Shown piece by piece: positions 13,224-46,600 of a DNA stretch of 64,000 nt. Source of the stretch: Centroberyx gerrardi (taxonomy: Eukaryota; Chordata; Actinopteri; Beryciformes; Berycidae). The notes beneath the pieces were generated by a model. It had not been told where the DNA came from. It saw only the letters and a list, made by a program, of their open reading frames with translations, and ran no database searches. Made by a program: the position numbers and the translations under genes. Position 1 is the first letter of the stretch. Each line of letters begins with the position of its first letter. Where the stretch lies: positions 21,169,480-21,233,479 of the forward strand of contig NC_136010.1 of NCBI RefSeq assembly GCF_048128805.1. The letters are read 5' to 3'.

Positions 13224-13841
13224 TGATACCCAGGGTGGAGATGTAGAAGAGCCCCCCTGGTGTTCCCGACCCTCTGCTGAGGTGAGGGATGGGGGGGGAT
13301 GAAGGAAGGAGGAGGTGGGTGTGGGGGGTGGTGGTGGTGGGGGGATCTGTCTGGCCCAAGGCAGAGAGAGCTTAATCCCGCAGCCTTCTGCTGCCTGTCT
13401 GCTCGGCTCTGCGGCTTTGGAGCTTCCGCGGCCTGGAATTCGCCCAGTTGCTGACCCGTGGTCAGTTTCACTGTTTTACCTCTTATGGTCAGATTTTGGA
13501 TTGTGCAACGGTGAGCTGGTCCCAGATCGGTACACCAGGTGAAAAACTCCTAGTGTGACTTGAGGCAACTTGGTTGTCGTCGTCCCGGGCAGGGGGACAG
13601 ATGGAGGGAAGTGGGAGTCACCAAACCTCAGGAATGCCATGGCCAACAATGGCAGCCTCCATGGCCATTTGATGGCGGCAGAAACAATAGTCAGGGAGGG
13701 AGCTGTTTGTTCTAAATGTGTGTGACTGCTTTGCCCTTTTCACTTTCATCAAGTATTTTTAAAATGCTGTTTTTGTATGTCAATGCAGGGACTTTGTGTA
13801 TTTTGTATTTTTGATCTATATCTCTCTTTTTCTGTCTCTAG

Positions 13842-34791
<20,950 letters not shown>

Positions 34792-36615
34792 CCACTCTGG
34801 CAGACAGCTGATCAGTAGCATGTGGCCATAATAAGGAGCAACACTTGTTTTGAGTCTGCGTGGATGGACTGAATTTCTTGACACAAATGCACTCTCTCTT
34901 GCTGCCCCCTCCCCTCCCGTTGCTTGTTGGACACTGTCTGAACCATTTTTGCATTTGAACAAAAACTTTTTGCTGTTGCATTGGTTTCTGATTCTTTTTT
35001 CGCATGGAGGGGAGAGGCAGGGAGACATTAACTGCTTGCACTTTGTAACGGAAGTAGCATTAAGGGGCCGGGACCTTAAGGTGGACTGGGGCGTGTACAA
35101 GGCGCGGAGGTGCTACCCCAGCAGAGAGAGGAGACGGACAGGCAGAGACGGGGCCTTTAGGCAAAGGTCTTACGATCTCTCCCCTCTCTGGACTGGAGAA
35201 GAGGTTGAGCTGAAGGGGGGCAGATGGGTAAACTGATCACCCTCGCCGTCTCCATCACCGGAGTAGAAGAGGAGCACCAAGTCTTGAAAATAACCTCTAG
35301 ATGTGGTTAAATAGCAGCACCTAGGACGTCCTAGTATTTGTACTACTCCTGGTTTGCTTCAAGAAAAGAAAACAAATGAATATTGCACAGTTGTTATCTT
35401 TGTTAAGTAGAAGAATCACTAAGGAGTGAATTTACATTTACAGTTACACAATGAATTTGAATTTATTGTTTGCTGTTTGTGTGCGCTTGTGTATGGGTGT
35501 GTGTTTGCGTGTGCGTGTGACCGTGAACGTGTGACTGAGTGAGTGTGTCTGTGTGTGAATGATACATGGTCCTTGATTCCTGACTGAACCAAACTGATTT
35601 CCATCTCCTGTGAATATGCTAACCTGCCCAAAGATGGAAGACCTGAGTAGCCAGTAGATTTCCAACAAAAAAGTGCATCCAAAGACAAGAGATCCAGCAG
35701 CCAACAAAAGAGAACATGTTTGCAGTTGCTGTGATTGTCCCAGCTTACAGAGCACCTCAGAACATGGCTGCATTTCAATCAGTATAGAGATCACTACAGA
35801 GATGGACTTCTTTACTGTTTATCTTACGGTTGAACTAATGCCATTTGGTATGATGAACTAATAAGAAGATGAGTTGGAAGAAAATGACTCTTGAATTGAC
35901 TGAATATGGGTGACTAAAGCTGTTTTGAGGAATTTTCTGCACTAAAGTATACTATGGCTTGAGCGTGCAGTCACCCCAGAGGCCTCATGTATCAAAACCA
36001 TCACATACACAAATGCACAAGTAAGAACGTGGTCATGGGAAAGAAAAAAAAAAAAGAAGTCTACACTTAAGTAATCCATGTGTTGGAGCACCTTGCTTGG
36101 AGACATTTCATTTCTTGTGTTTCAGTAATAAGAGATTGAACATTGGTTTGGGTTGGATAATCTGTGTAATGAGTGAATCTGCAGAGCTGGCTTTAGTTGA
36201 ATGGCTTTCTCCACATCGGCCTAACAGGAGCAGATAAAAAAAAAAAATAACTTGTTGGTAGGAGTTTTGATCACCACAGTAAATTAACATTCACACTGAT
36301 GTTCAGCTTTTTCAGATCAATGATTTAGTTTCAAGTCCTATAACCTTATTCCAAATGTTGCCCAAACCAAATAGGTTAACTTTGTTTACTTTTAGTTTTG
36401 TTTATGTGTAATATTTATTACGCCGGCTATGTTTTATATATAAGATATTGTTTATATTGTTTGCTCTCATGATTTGTACATTTTTTTTTGTTGATGTAGT
36501 CTTAATAATTTGTTTTTCTTGTCAGGCATACATGTGCTATGAACCAAAATCATTTGTCCCCCCTTTTCAGGAATGTCTCTAAAGTGTCTTACAAAATAAA
36601 AAATCCTAAAATATT
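34792..36615 (+). other. plekhg5: plekhg5 3'UTR
   Basis: About 1.8 kb without a credible coding frame, AU-rich toward the end, closing at an AATAAA signal (36595). A piece near 35980-36040 with CCTCATGTATCAAAACC resembles a dispersed fish repeat seen in many 3'UTRs. The end is inferred. Confidence 0.7.
36595..36600 (+). promoter_or_regulatory. plekhg5: plekhg5 poly(A) signal AATAAA
   Basis: Canonical AATAAA in an AU-rich stretch, first good signal after the stop with T-rich sequence downstream. Confidence 0.65.
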
Positions 36616-39600
36616 TTATAATCCTTCTTTTAATGTTTTAATCCAATGTAATGGAGTGATTTGAGGAGAGAGCCTGAATCAGAATGGCATCACATTAAAA
36701 AACCTTGACTGGTCATACCATTCTCATCTGTCTCATGTTTTTAATACAGACAGCAGGTGGCGAAAGAGTCTCTAGTGAGGTGAGAAGAGGGTGCAGCCCT
36801 GTTGGGAATTCATTTCTTGCATCATCCTTATCACAGCATGGTGTCAAGCTGTACCTGTTGCTTTGGCTCAGATCAGTAAAGCAGCGGGTGTACAGCCAGG
36901 CCAGTTTTCCACTGAGGGCCATATTGGAAATAAGTGATTTAATACTTCTGTGTGCATATTTTAACATGCATACTTCTTTTTGCCCTAAGTATTTAAGATA
37001 ATTTAATTTAAAATCAAATAGCTTGCTTGTAAGTTTGGTGCAGAAGCACTGTAATAATCTTTACCTACAATACAAATGTAGCAGATGGATTCATGTATAC
37101 AGATGTCTGCAGACTGTAATATATAGATGTTTATATTAATATCCCTCCACCTAACTCGTTTTAAGCCTACCTCTCATTTGCACATATTTTTCCCAAAATA
37201 TACACACAGTCACTTAGCAGTTGGTCTTCTCTTGTTCATCTTCTAAAATGGGTCTAAACATCCCTTTGTAAAGTGCTCTCTCATAGGACTTATGGTAGAA
37301 TTGTTTAAGGGAGTTAAACAGCATTCATCTGTTGGGTTTAGTTACAGGGACAGTTTCTGGGACAGGAACTGGCTGAGATCACATATCGTGTACAGCTGTC
37401 TGTCTGGTCCGCCTGTCTGGGCCGACTGCCCTCCTCTGCTTCCCAGGAAGTGCAGCTCACGTCAAATCTGGTTTTGTCAGAGGAACCCATCTCAAACACA
37501 CTTGCGACACATCCGCCCAGGGCAGAGCAGGGGCCGATGGTCCAAGGTAATGCCATGGCCAAGGTGTATTTACAGGTGATTATATCAGCTAATCGGTGGA
37601 TTACAGCATGTTGAGTCCACACAAGCCCCTAATCTGCAGGGAAAAGACAGTGCAGTCCTCTGGGATTTTCCCTTTAATCTGGCCCAGAGCGCAGTGGCCC
37701 CGCCCGTTCTCACATCTGGCCCTTTGGGATTTACTGTTGTAATCCTTGATTTTAAAACAATTTTATTATGCTTTATCGCTGATATGCTGGACTTTAATTA
37801 TTAAAATGCAGCTTTCTATTTTAGCAATGAAGTAATTACACATCCTTGCTCTATTAGCCTCTGGTAAGTAAGTAATGAGGTTGTGCCACACCCAGCTGTA
37901 GCCCCATGATGGCTTCATGCTGGGTGCAGCCTCACTCTTAATAGGTTCTTGTCTGGTATAAATACGCTATGATAACGCACAGCAAGATGTTATGCAACGG
38001 TAGAGCAGTTGTCAAAATGTCTAAATTAATTGCAGCACTTTTATTTTAAGAGCTTCAACACAAAACAGCAAATTTTCTCTCTGGAAAGTAAAATCAAATC
38101 CCATGACATTGTTTTCATGATAGAAATGTATCATTCCCCCTGGACACTTCTTACTCAAGTGGCCTGGTTTAAAAATCCTGTTTTTTTTTTACTGTGAAAC
38201 AGGGACAGTTGACGTTACTTAGGAAAATGTATGCATATCTAAAATGCAAACTGTTCATGTTTTGCATCCTCTCCTCTTGGCATTCCTCATCCTATTGCAG
38301 TAGTTATATGCCTTGTTTACTGTGCACTTGAGCATTGTCTGTTTGAGTTCTGATGAAAATGCCTTCTTTTTTTTGCTGTGCACTTCATGCAGCTGGGGCA
38401 ATGGAGGGTTAACACCACTTGCTATGGCAGATGTCAAAAACCATGCTGTAAAAAATGTCCGATTAACACAAAGGGGCACTTTGGCAAATCCCGATTATAG
38501 GAGCACTTTCATTTATTAAACTCTGCCAATCCCCTGTACTCTTTTTGAGCAGGGATTAAAACCAGGTAGACACCATTGTCTGTCTAAACAATCCCTCTCT
38601 AAGCCCTGGCCGTTTCCTGCTGCCCTGAGCCCGGGCCTGGCTGGCTGGCTGGCTGGTTGCCTGCCTGTAATCTCAGTAGGGGCTTATAGGTCACTACTAC
38701 CACTACACATTCCCATTAATCAACATCATCCCCTTTAGAGGGACGAGGTGATTGGATTTGGGACATGTTTTACAGGGGTAGAAAAAAGAGAACAGGGAAC
38801 TAAAGCGTGTTTACAAGGGCTGTGCTGTGAAAAGGCCCATGGACAAGTGGCAGCCATATGGAATGGATAACCCCGTGAACATCTGCCCTCTATCAGTGGC
38901 ACGCACTGCCATTAGGCCGGCTGCTTTGACCTTCACATGGTGCAGAGGGCCGCTGCCGAACATCTGGCCCTCGTTTGCTCTTATGGCCCCCAGAGAGCAG
39001 CGTTTAAGCAGACAAGTAGCTACGAAGAAATATATATGTGTGGAACTCTTCATGGTCGTGGATCTTGCAACGCACCGACTGCAAGGATGCCAGATTGATT
39101 GGGTTTCCAACAAATTAACTTGAGACAAATTTGTGTTTTATGCATTCTTAACCGTTTCTGCTGTGTGGAACGTGTTAGTAATTAACATACTGAAGTGACC
39201 ATTTAACATTTACTCCTTAAATGTCCCAAAAAGTGAATTTGCACTGCTGCCACAATTCTTTGGAAGGCATTGTCTACCTGGATGGCTTGAGAAAATGAAT
39301 CACGATTGATGCTTTTGCTGTTTTTTTTTAATCAATACTGGCAAGGTGATAAATGTATTGCCAGCTGCTGTCTGGCATAAATTCATTCCACAAAGACATG
39401 ACATATGTTAGGGGATCAAATTTCTTTATCCTGATAAAAGTTGTGTTGTTTTCTAAATCGAGAGAGCATAAGGTCCCACTTTCACGTGACAATGTAAATT
39501 CCTCACCTCAATAATTGTATCAGCCTATAAGAAGCTTACTGTAATTACAATATTGTCTTTTTTTAGGGTAGTAAAACATGAAATAGAAAATCACTCATTT

Positions 39601-40300
39601 CTTAATTAAATGGAACACTCATTCATAGAGAAGGTATAGCTACTAGTGGAGGACAGAGGGATTAAAATGTAGGTCCAACACATTTAATATTCACAACACA
39701 CTGACACAATTAATCTGACAGTATGTGCTGTGCCATAATAGCTTACTGGCCCCTCCACTCAGGCCATAACAGAATGGGCCCTCTTGCTTTGGATTATGCT
39801 GACTGCATTGCAAACACTGACCACAAGTGACCCCCATAATGCTAACCTAAGACCTCATTCATTTACAAGGAGGAAGGTTTTTTTTTGCCATTTGTGTTGT
39901 GAAATAACAGCAGCCTGGTGTCATGCATTTATACAATGGCTGTTCACTTTGAGTTCATTACTAGTATTCCCATAATACATTTTAAAAGCAACACGTGCAA
40001 ATATTGCCACAAAAAAAGTCCCTATTGGTATAGTATAGGAATATTATGGGTCATTATGTCATAGTGATGCCATAGCAGATAGAAGAAATACCATAAAGTA
40101 TGATAAGGTCACTATAAACTCACCATTGTGTACCACGGACACACTATAAGTCCCTATAGGAATTATATTATAGGGATATTATAGTGATTTTTCGCAAGGT
40201 CAATAGACTACTGACTGAAAAATAATCAGTGAAAAAATGTACAGTTAATTAAGGAGAAGGTTTTGATTGTACTGATTATGTGAAATAGCCCCATCCACAG
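36616..40300. other. Intergenic DNA between plekhg5 and the SOWAH gene
   Basis: No gene seen. Blocks at 37330-37900 and 38540-39120 are non-repetitive, with clustered homeodomain-type sites (TTTAATTATTAAAA near 37793, GTAATTACA near 37831), and could be enhancers. The end holds the palindromic element at 40.0-40.2 kb. Confidence 0.5.
40142..40186. repeat. Imperfect hairpin, possible MITE remnant
   Basis: CACTATAA-G-TCCCTATA (40142-40158) pairs with TATAGGGA-TA-TTATAGTG (40169-40186) around a 10-nt loop. Related CCCTATTGGTATAGTATAGG and CACTATAAACTC pieces lie just upstream (40019-40120). It suggests a small palindromic element about 200 bp long. Confidence 0.45.
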
Positions 40301-40550
40301 AACCTGAATTTGGGGGAAAAACAACACATCTGCTCGTGCCCGCTTTGAAAGGGTTAACAGGAGGAGGCGCAGCAGCGGTCTGCTCGCCTGGGTGGAGTGA
40401 AGTTGGACATGTACTACTATACATTTTCTCCCAAATTAGCCGAGAGGACGGCATTATGCCTGAATAAAATAAAAAAGACCGCAAGAATTACCCCCGAGGA
40501 ACTGAAAACCACTCAGGTCGTTACAAAGCCGTTATAAACATCCAGCTGAA

Positions 40551-40683
40551 ATGAGTGATGTCAGTGAAGAGTCGCTGCTGGATTATTTCTACTCTACCGG
40601 AGGCAATTCAGGCAAAGTCAAAAATGCAGATATATTGAAGACATATAAGCCTTTTATTGGCCATAGTGACTTGCAATTACGTG
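40551..40683 (+). CDS. SOWAH exon 1: start and winged-helix-like domain
   Basis: ATG at 40551 with G at -3; donor gtaagt. It reads MSDVSEESLLDYFYSTGGNS, then GKVKNADILKTYKPFIGHSD. The pattern of helix, then GGK-V-N--L---KPF, is the SOWAH N-terminal hallmark. Ends with one base of the next codon. Confidence 0.9.
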
Positions 40684-43600
40684 GTAAGTAGCGTTCAATT
40701 GTATCAGAGATTCAGCTAGATTAAATTATTTCCCCGAAAATGGGAAAAATGTGTGGTCATACACCAGACTGCACCAGTTACAGTGCTGGTCGACAGTAAA
40801 CTGGCACGAATATCACTTGACCTCGTGTTTGTCTGACCAGCTCATATTTGGGCTATAGTCTATATCGTTCAAATACGCCTTTTCAACGCAGTAACCGTAC
40901 AGCAGCCCTGTTCCCACAAACGGCTTTTCAAATAAACGCCGTTTCATTGTTCTCCGGGATAAAGCAGACATCTGGTTTGCATTAAAAGCCTCTGCAAACC
41001 GATACAGTTTCAACAGGAATTCTGTCATTTCCTCCCTGAGGCCAGTTGTAGCTGCCTGGCAGTGAGTAATACTGGACGAGCCATCACCAAAACATCACAG
41101 TGTTACCTGCAGGCCCTGCGGCTCCAGTTGTTAGCCTGTATAGACTGTTTAAACCACAGTGGTTCCCAATCTGGGTCCTGGGACCTGCGGGGGTCTTTCC
41201 AGCGGGTCCCTTAGCAAAATGAGGAATAGTTCATTTCACTGTTATTTTCCTCAGTTATTTCCCTCAGTGGGAGAATGTATAAGGATGTTTATATTATAGG
41301 CTTCACTCTCCCCTCTGCTCTTCTCCACCCACCTACAGTACAGACAGTTATGCAATCCTGCCCTAAATCATATCTAACAACTAAAATCTTCTCAAATGGG
41401 ACAAAATCTTATTCCCAGATAGTCCAAATAAAATCTCAACCCACTATATCCCATTAAAACCCTGTAACACTACTTTTGTGTGTGCAGTTAAAACACCCTT
41501 CATGAACTAATCTCAATGTACCTGTAGTGTGATTGTATGGATTTATTGACTTAGAAGACAAATAATGAGCTCGTAACGATGTAGTTGTCTATCCAGTGCA
41601 TTCTACAATGCCTTTATCTCTGGCACCAACTGCAATACAAGTAGGCTTAACGTATTTTAACCTCTCCAAACGATTATCCAAAGTGACCTTGTATTGCAGT
41701 CGTCAGCTTGTACTGTCCAGATGCTGTGTCAGCACTGCAGTTGTTGACAGAGGTTTAGGGAACTGCTCTGATAGTGTGCCATCTGACATGGCTGTCCAAT
41801 TAGGGAAATGCTTTCCACATACTTAAAGTCTGTCATAGCATGTGCTTGCAGCTTTTCATGTCATAATTGTGGTGATAGTGTTTTAATCATAATTAAGTCC
41901 ACATGCATGACTAGATCTGGAGCTCTAATGGGGAGCTTTTTCATCAGGATTGGGCAAAATTGGGACGTGGTGGGAAATGTATGAGGTGCTGCTTGTGTGT
42001 GTGTGTGTGTGTGTGTGCCTGCTGTTTGCGCAAACCTCTGGCTAATAAATAACTGGACATGCATACCGTGTTACCCTGCATGGTAAGCAAGGAATTCGTT
42101 TGTTGAGACAGATGTAAGTGGCTGCTTCCTTTGGCTTTCCTGTTGTTGTGAATGTGAACTATGCGACTGTCTCACTACAAATGTTCTTTCCCCTCCGCGT
42201 CAGGAAAAAGGAAACACTTCAATTGTCCAGAGCTGCATACCCGCGCACACCTAGGCATTAATGAAATACCTACGGCTGGAACGTTTCATGACCAGTCGTA
42301 CCGTGTTTGCTTAGCCGCCTGGTCTGCTTGATAACCGTGGGCCTACACTGACAGGCAGCTCTGAGTCACAAGTCTGAATATCTGCTGATCGAATGGTAGA
42401 AACCAGCTTTGTCTGATGAGGCGGAGGTCTACCAGCTACCCAACTGTAGTCTGTTTGGTTCCCACAGGAAAGACTCGGCCTTTGGAGATGCAGTGGAAGC
42501 TGTTTCTATCTTTGCTCATGCTGGAGGAGGTCTTCTTTCCCCTCTGTACCTTGTTTTGCAGTGACCTTTTTTTTTTTTTTTTTTTTTGAAATGACTGTTT
42601 TGCAATGTGAGCTGTGTTCGGCCTGGCCAGCCAGTAGTGTGTTGGAATGGCCCTCCTCCCTCCTAGTGCCTCCAGATGAAGAAACAGGAGAGAGCAGCTC
42701 AGTCCAGCAGACCTTAGCTCATAGACTACACATCTATTGCAAACAGACACCATCACGACTGGCTGGGTCTGTGTGTGGGAATGCTTTAGGTGTAACACAG
42801 AGTGGTGTAAGACAAATCTAATGCTGAACACCAAGAAATGAAACTTTATTCCAGTTCTGTTTATTCATTTAGTGCTGTGGTTTGTGTCTTTTCCCAGTCA
42901 TTTGACATTTTGTGTATCAAAACCCCTAAGGTGAAAGTTAAGTATTATGTGAGAAATGAGAAGTTATATTTAGTTTTTCGATTTTTCATGCCAAACTTTT
43001 TTTCCCCCCCTGCAGCTAAATACAGAGAGGAATTCAAACTCATCATCGACAGAATTGCTGTAGTGAAGTCAGAGAATGTAAGTAAACTAGAAACTGTTTT
43101 TACCTTTTGTGGAAAACGCTCTGCTGCAGTGTGTACTGTATTCATATTTCCACACTGAGGCACACACACACAAATGTATCAGTGCTATAATGAGGTTCTC
43201 ATGGCAGCTAAACTATCTTGACTTAACAAGGAGCTGCCCCATCTGTTTGCTTTGTTTTCTACAGTACTGTATGTACCCGCTGGTTTCCCCCAAGGGACTG
43301 CCGCCTCAGTTCTCCATTTCCTTGTAATGAGCTATTTTTACTATTCAAAAGTATTTTCACATATTGACTCTTAAGGTGATGAGTAATACTGCAAAATCAA
43401 TTCAGTCCAAATTCCTTCCTACACAGAAGACTGGGTTTATATTGAACTTAAACTTATATTTTCATCATCATCTACCTTTTATTTAATCAATCATCTATCC
43501 TTTATTTAATCAGGTAGTCTCATTAAGATTGACATCTCTTTTTCATGAAACCTATAAGAACAAAAAACATTCATAAAATTGACAAAGTCACACTTTCCAG

Positions 43601-46600
43601 CAGCCAAACAGTCAGTAATATACATACAAAAACATTATTTAACATAACAAATACTACATTATACAAAGCAATTACAAACATCATTGAAAACATGAGATCT
43701 TATTACTTTAAATAACTGAAGGGGACAAGAAATTTTCATTTCAAATTGCTTTGCAGTCTGTTCCAGAAAGTAGTGCCAGAAACCGGTCTTGCCACGTTCA
43801 GAATTGATATGCAGAGTATTTAAAACTAACTTTGTCGAGTCTTGTGATCTGGTACCATAATTACTGGATTCAAAATACAGTAGAGTAACCCAGTGTTTTT
43901 ATATCAATTACAATGTTGAGTGTGAAATGTATCTCCTGTAATAGAACAAAAGACACTGTGGTAAACTCCATCCAGTAGTTTCAAAGAAGAAGGGGCAGCA
44001 TGCAAATACAAAATCAAATACAGACATGACTGTGGTTTTTTCTATCTTCTAAAGACTTTCTGTCTCTCTCTCTCAGGGTGAGAAGTACCTGGTCCTGAAG
44101 AAGAAATACAGGCAGCTGCTACATGAGCGAGACGCAGAGCATCATGGGACGGACAGGGACGGACAGAGACATTCCAGCCCGGCCAGAGCGGACGCCTCCT
44201 CTCCTTCTCCTCCCCAGATGGAGCTCCAGGACACTCCTGCTGCGGAGAGGAGGCCTGGTCAGGTGATGTGGTGCGGAGGCTCCAGCATCGCCGCAACAGA
44301 ATCCACTGACCAGGTGAATTTCAAATCATCTGACAGGTCTATTCTATTCTATTCTATTCTGTGAAACTGAAACTGAAACTGTGGGACGAGCTGGGATGAT
44401 TCAGCAACAACATGGGATGTTACAATGCATCTTACTGTATCTGCTGTCAGCTCAGCACAGCACATGTTTACTGTTCATGTGGATGACGTATCTCTCTCTA
44501 AACAAGGCCCTCTTTGTTAGTGTTACTCTGCCATCCATTGTCTCTCCGAGCATGTGTGAGCATTTAATGGCAGTGCTGTGGCATTGACATTTAGACAAGG
44601 GAACAGTGTGGAAATGAATGGGCTCTCATATCTCATAAATATTTTCTTTCTCTGGGGCTGATCGAAGTTCGCTGCTGTGAGAAGAATGGGAGGGTCAAAC
44701 CAAAGTGGTTATGTCTTTACATACAGGGTGGAGCCGTTTAAAGCTTTTTTGCACTGCAGCACTTGACTGCTGTAAAAATAAACCCTATGCACTGGTTAAA
44801 TGCAGGATAATCCACCCAAAAGTACTTTTACAGGGCATATTGTTCATGTGAAGAACTTGAGCGTTTAAGCATAGATTTGAAAGATTAACGTATCCTCAAC
44901 TGGTCGAGTGTCCATGCACATGATTTGCGCAGACAAGCCCTAAAGCAAACATTATCTCTCTACACACAGATGGTGAAGGGAGGAAAAGAGCAAGAGCACA
45001 AAAAAAGGGTTTTACGCAAAGTGTGAATACTGGCTGTTAACCTCAACTGGCAGTTAGAGCAGCTAAATGGTTAGCCTGTGAACACTCATCAGCACTCTTA
45101 GATAATAGTAAGCTTGACTTTACTGTGTCTTTTCCTCTTTTAGGAGCAGCACACAGGGAGGACCGCCACTCTGAGGGAAGCTCCTGTTATCCGAATCGAG
45201 GAACATAGCAATGGGGAGGATGAGCTGGACAAAGATTCGGGGTCAAAGGTGACGACTGGACTGGTTGAAAGGGCCGGGTTCATTTATTTTAAAGTGTTGA
45301 TAATTCTTGTCCTTCTATCACTGAGAGGAATTCAGGCTATAGGACTCCAGAGCATATAATGAACAAATCACTGTGGGTGAATTTCCAGCATTTAATTACT
45401 GTTTTTGGTTAAGGGGAAGCCCACAACTTGCAGGTAACCAGCTTCCTGCTTCCAGTTACAAAATCGAACTTGTTGTTTTATGGGAACTATAAGCATTATC
45501 ACACAGTTTCACCGAGGTCCAGCCAAAAACTCTCCAGTAAAAAGACTCACTTCCAGTTCGGAGATTACACACCAGTGGTTCCTCCAGCACCCACCAGGTG
45601 GTGCTATAAGTAAATTACCTGGATTTGAAACCAATGCTGAACATTTGAGTGGGAGGGGGAACAATATGAAAAGGGGGGTTGACGGGGAGGGGGCAATCTG
45701 CATTTAAATAAAGCCCTCTGTTATTATGTTAAGCAGCAACATGTTGGAACTCATTAGAAAGATAATAATGATTTGTGCCCATTAAAGAGATTGGGATTCA
45801 TCCCAGAGAAAGATATGTGGCTTTCCTTGATGGCCTGAACGATAGACAGATGAAATATGTTGGAGTGTGTTAATATAGCACTACAATCAGATTAAGTGTG
45901 TTTGCTTAAGGTATTAGTCGCACCGTTGAACTCTGTATTTAGGACACCCGGTGAATAACATGACAGTTTTTCTGCGTTGTTGAATCTACCTGGCTGGTTC
46001 ACCGCAGCGTCACACACCATTTTGAATTAGAACACCTTAGACTTTTTAATTATTCTTCGTGCAGCACCCAAAGCTTGGTAGGACTTGTCATTTACAATTA
46101 CTTTAACCTTAAATTTATATCAAATATAGACATCAACATCCTCAAGTATCTTATGGCTGAGTACAGCACTTCAGAACTCAAAGGTTTTTCACATATAGGA
46201 TGGCAAAGTGGTGTTAGGTTTTTCATTCTGTAATGTAAACACTGGTGTGGAAAGAACCTCAGAAGAAGCCTGGTAGTATGTAGTGATTCCCCTGTGTGAT
46301 TTCCACTTTCAATGCAGTCTGTTCACCAGTAGTCAGAGGAATCTCCCCTTTACTTTGAAAACTCTCTCTTGAAATTTGTTTTGGTTGTTGGAGTGCAGCA
46401 TCACTTCACTCTACTTCTCCACACGCCATGTCTAATGCAAGACAAAAGCACTAGAATTACCGTTTATGAACAACAAAATTAAAAAGCGCTGAGAGGGTGC
46501 TTGCCAGAATTCTTGTAACCAGGATCCAACTCTTTACTTCATGCCCAACAATGTTTTTCTCTCCTTCTTATTATGGTTTCCAGCAAAGTGTGAAAAAAAA

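Larger units (their letters stand above)
4290..13841. other. Non-coding: upstream or first-intron DNA of plekhg5
   Basis: No exon with family similarity was found on either strand. It holds many GT/CA/CT microsatellites (4.7, 5.2, 8.2, 8.7-8.9, 9.1, 9.4, 10.3-10.7, 13.0 kb). GC-balanced blocks at 6950-7260 and 12030-12300 lack repeats and could be regulatory. The open frames here have repeat-derived or random composition. Confidence 0.6.

Noticed and set aside
34850..35236. 128-codon plus-strand frame after the plekhg5 stop
   Set aside because: Lies in the 3'UTR, has no similarity, and follows a complete conserved C-terminus.
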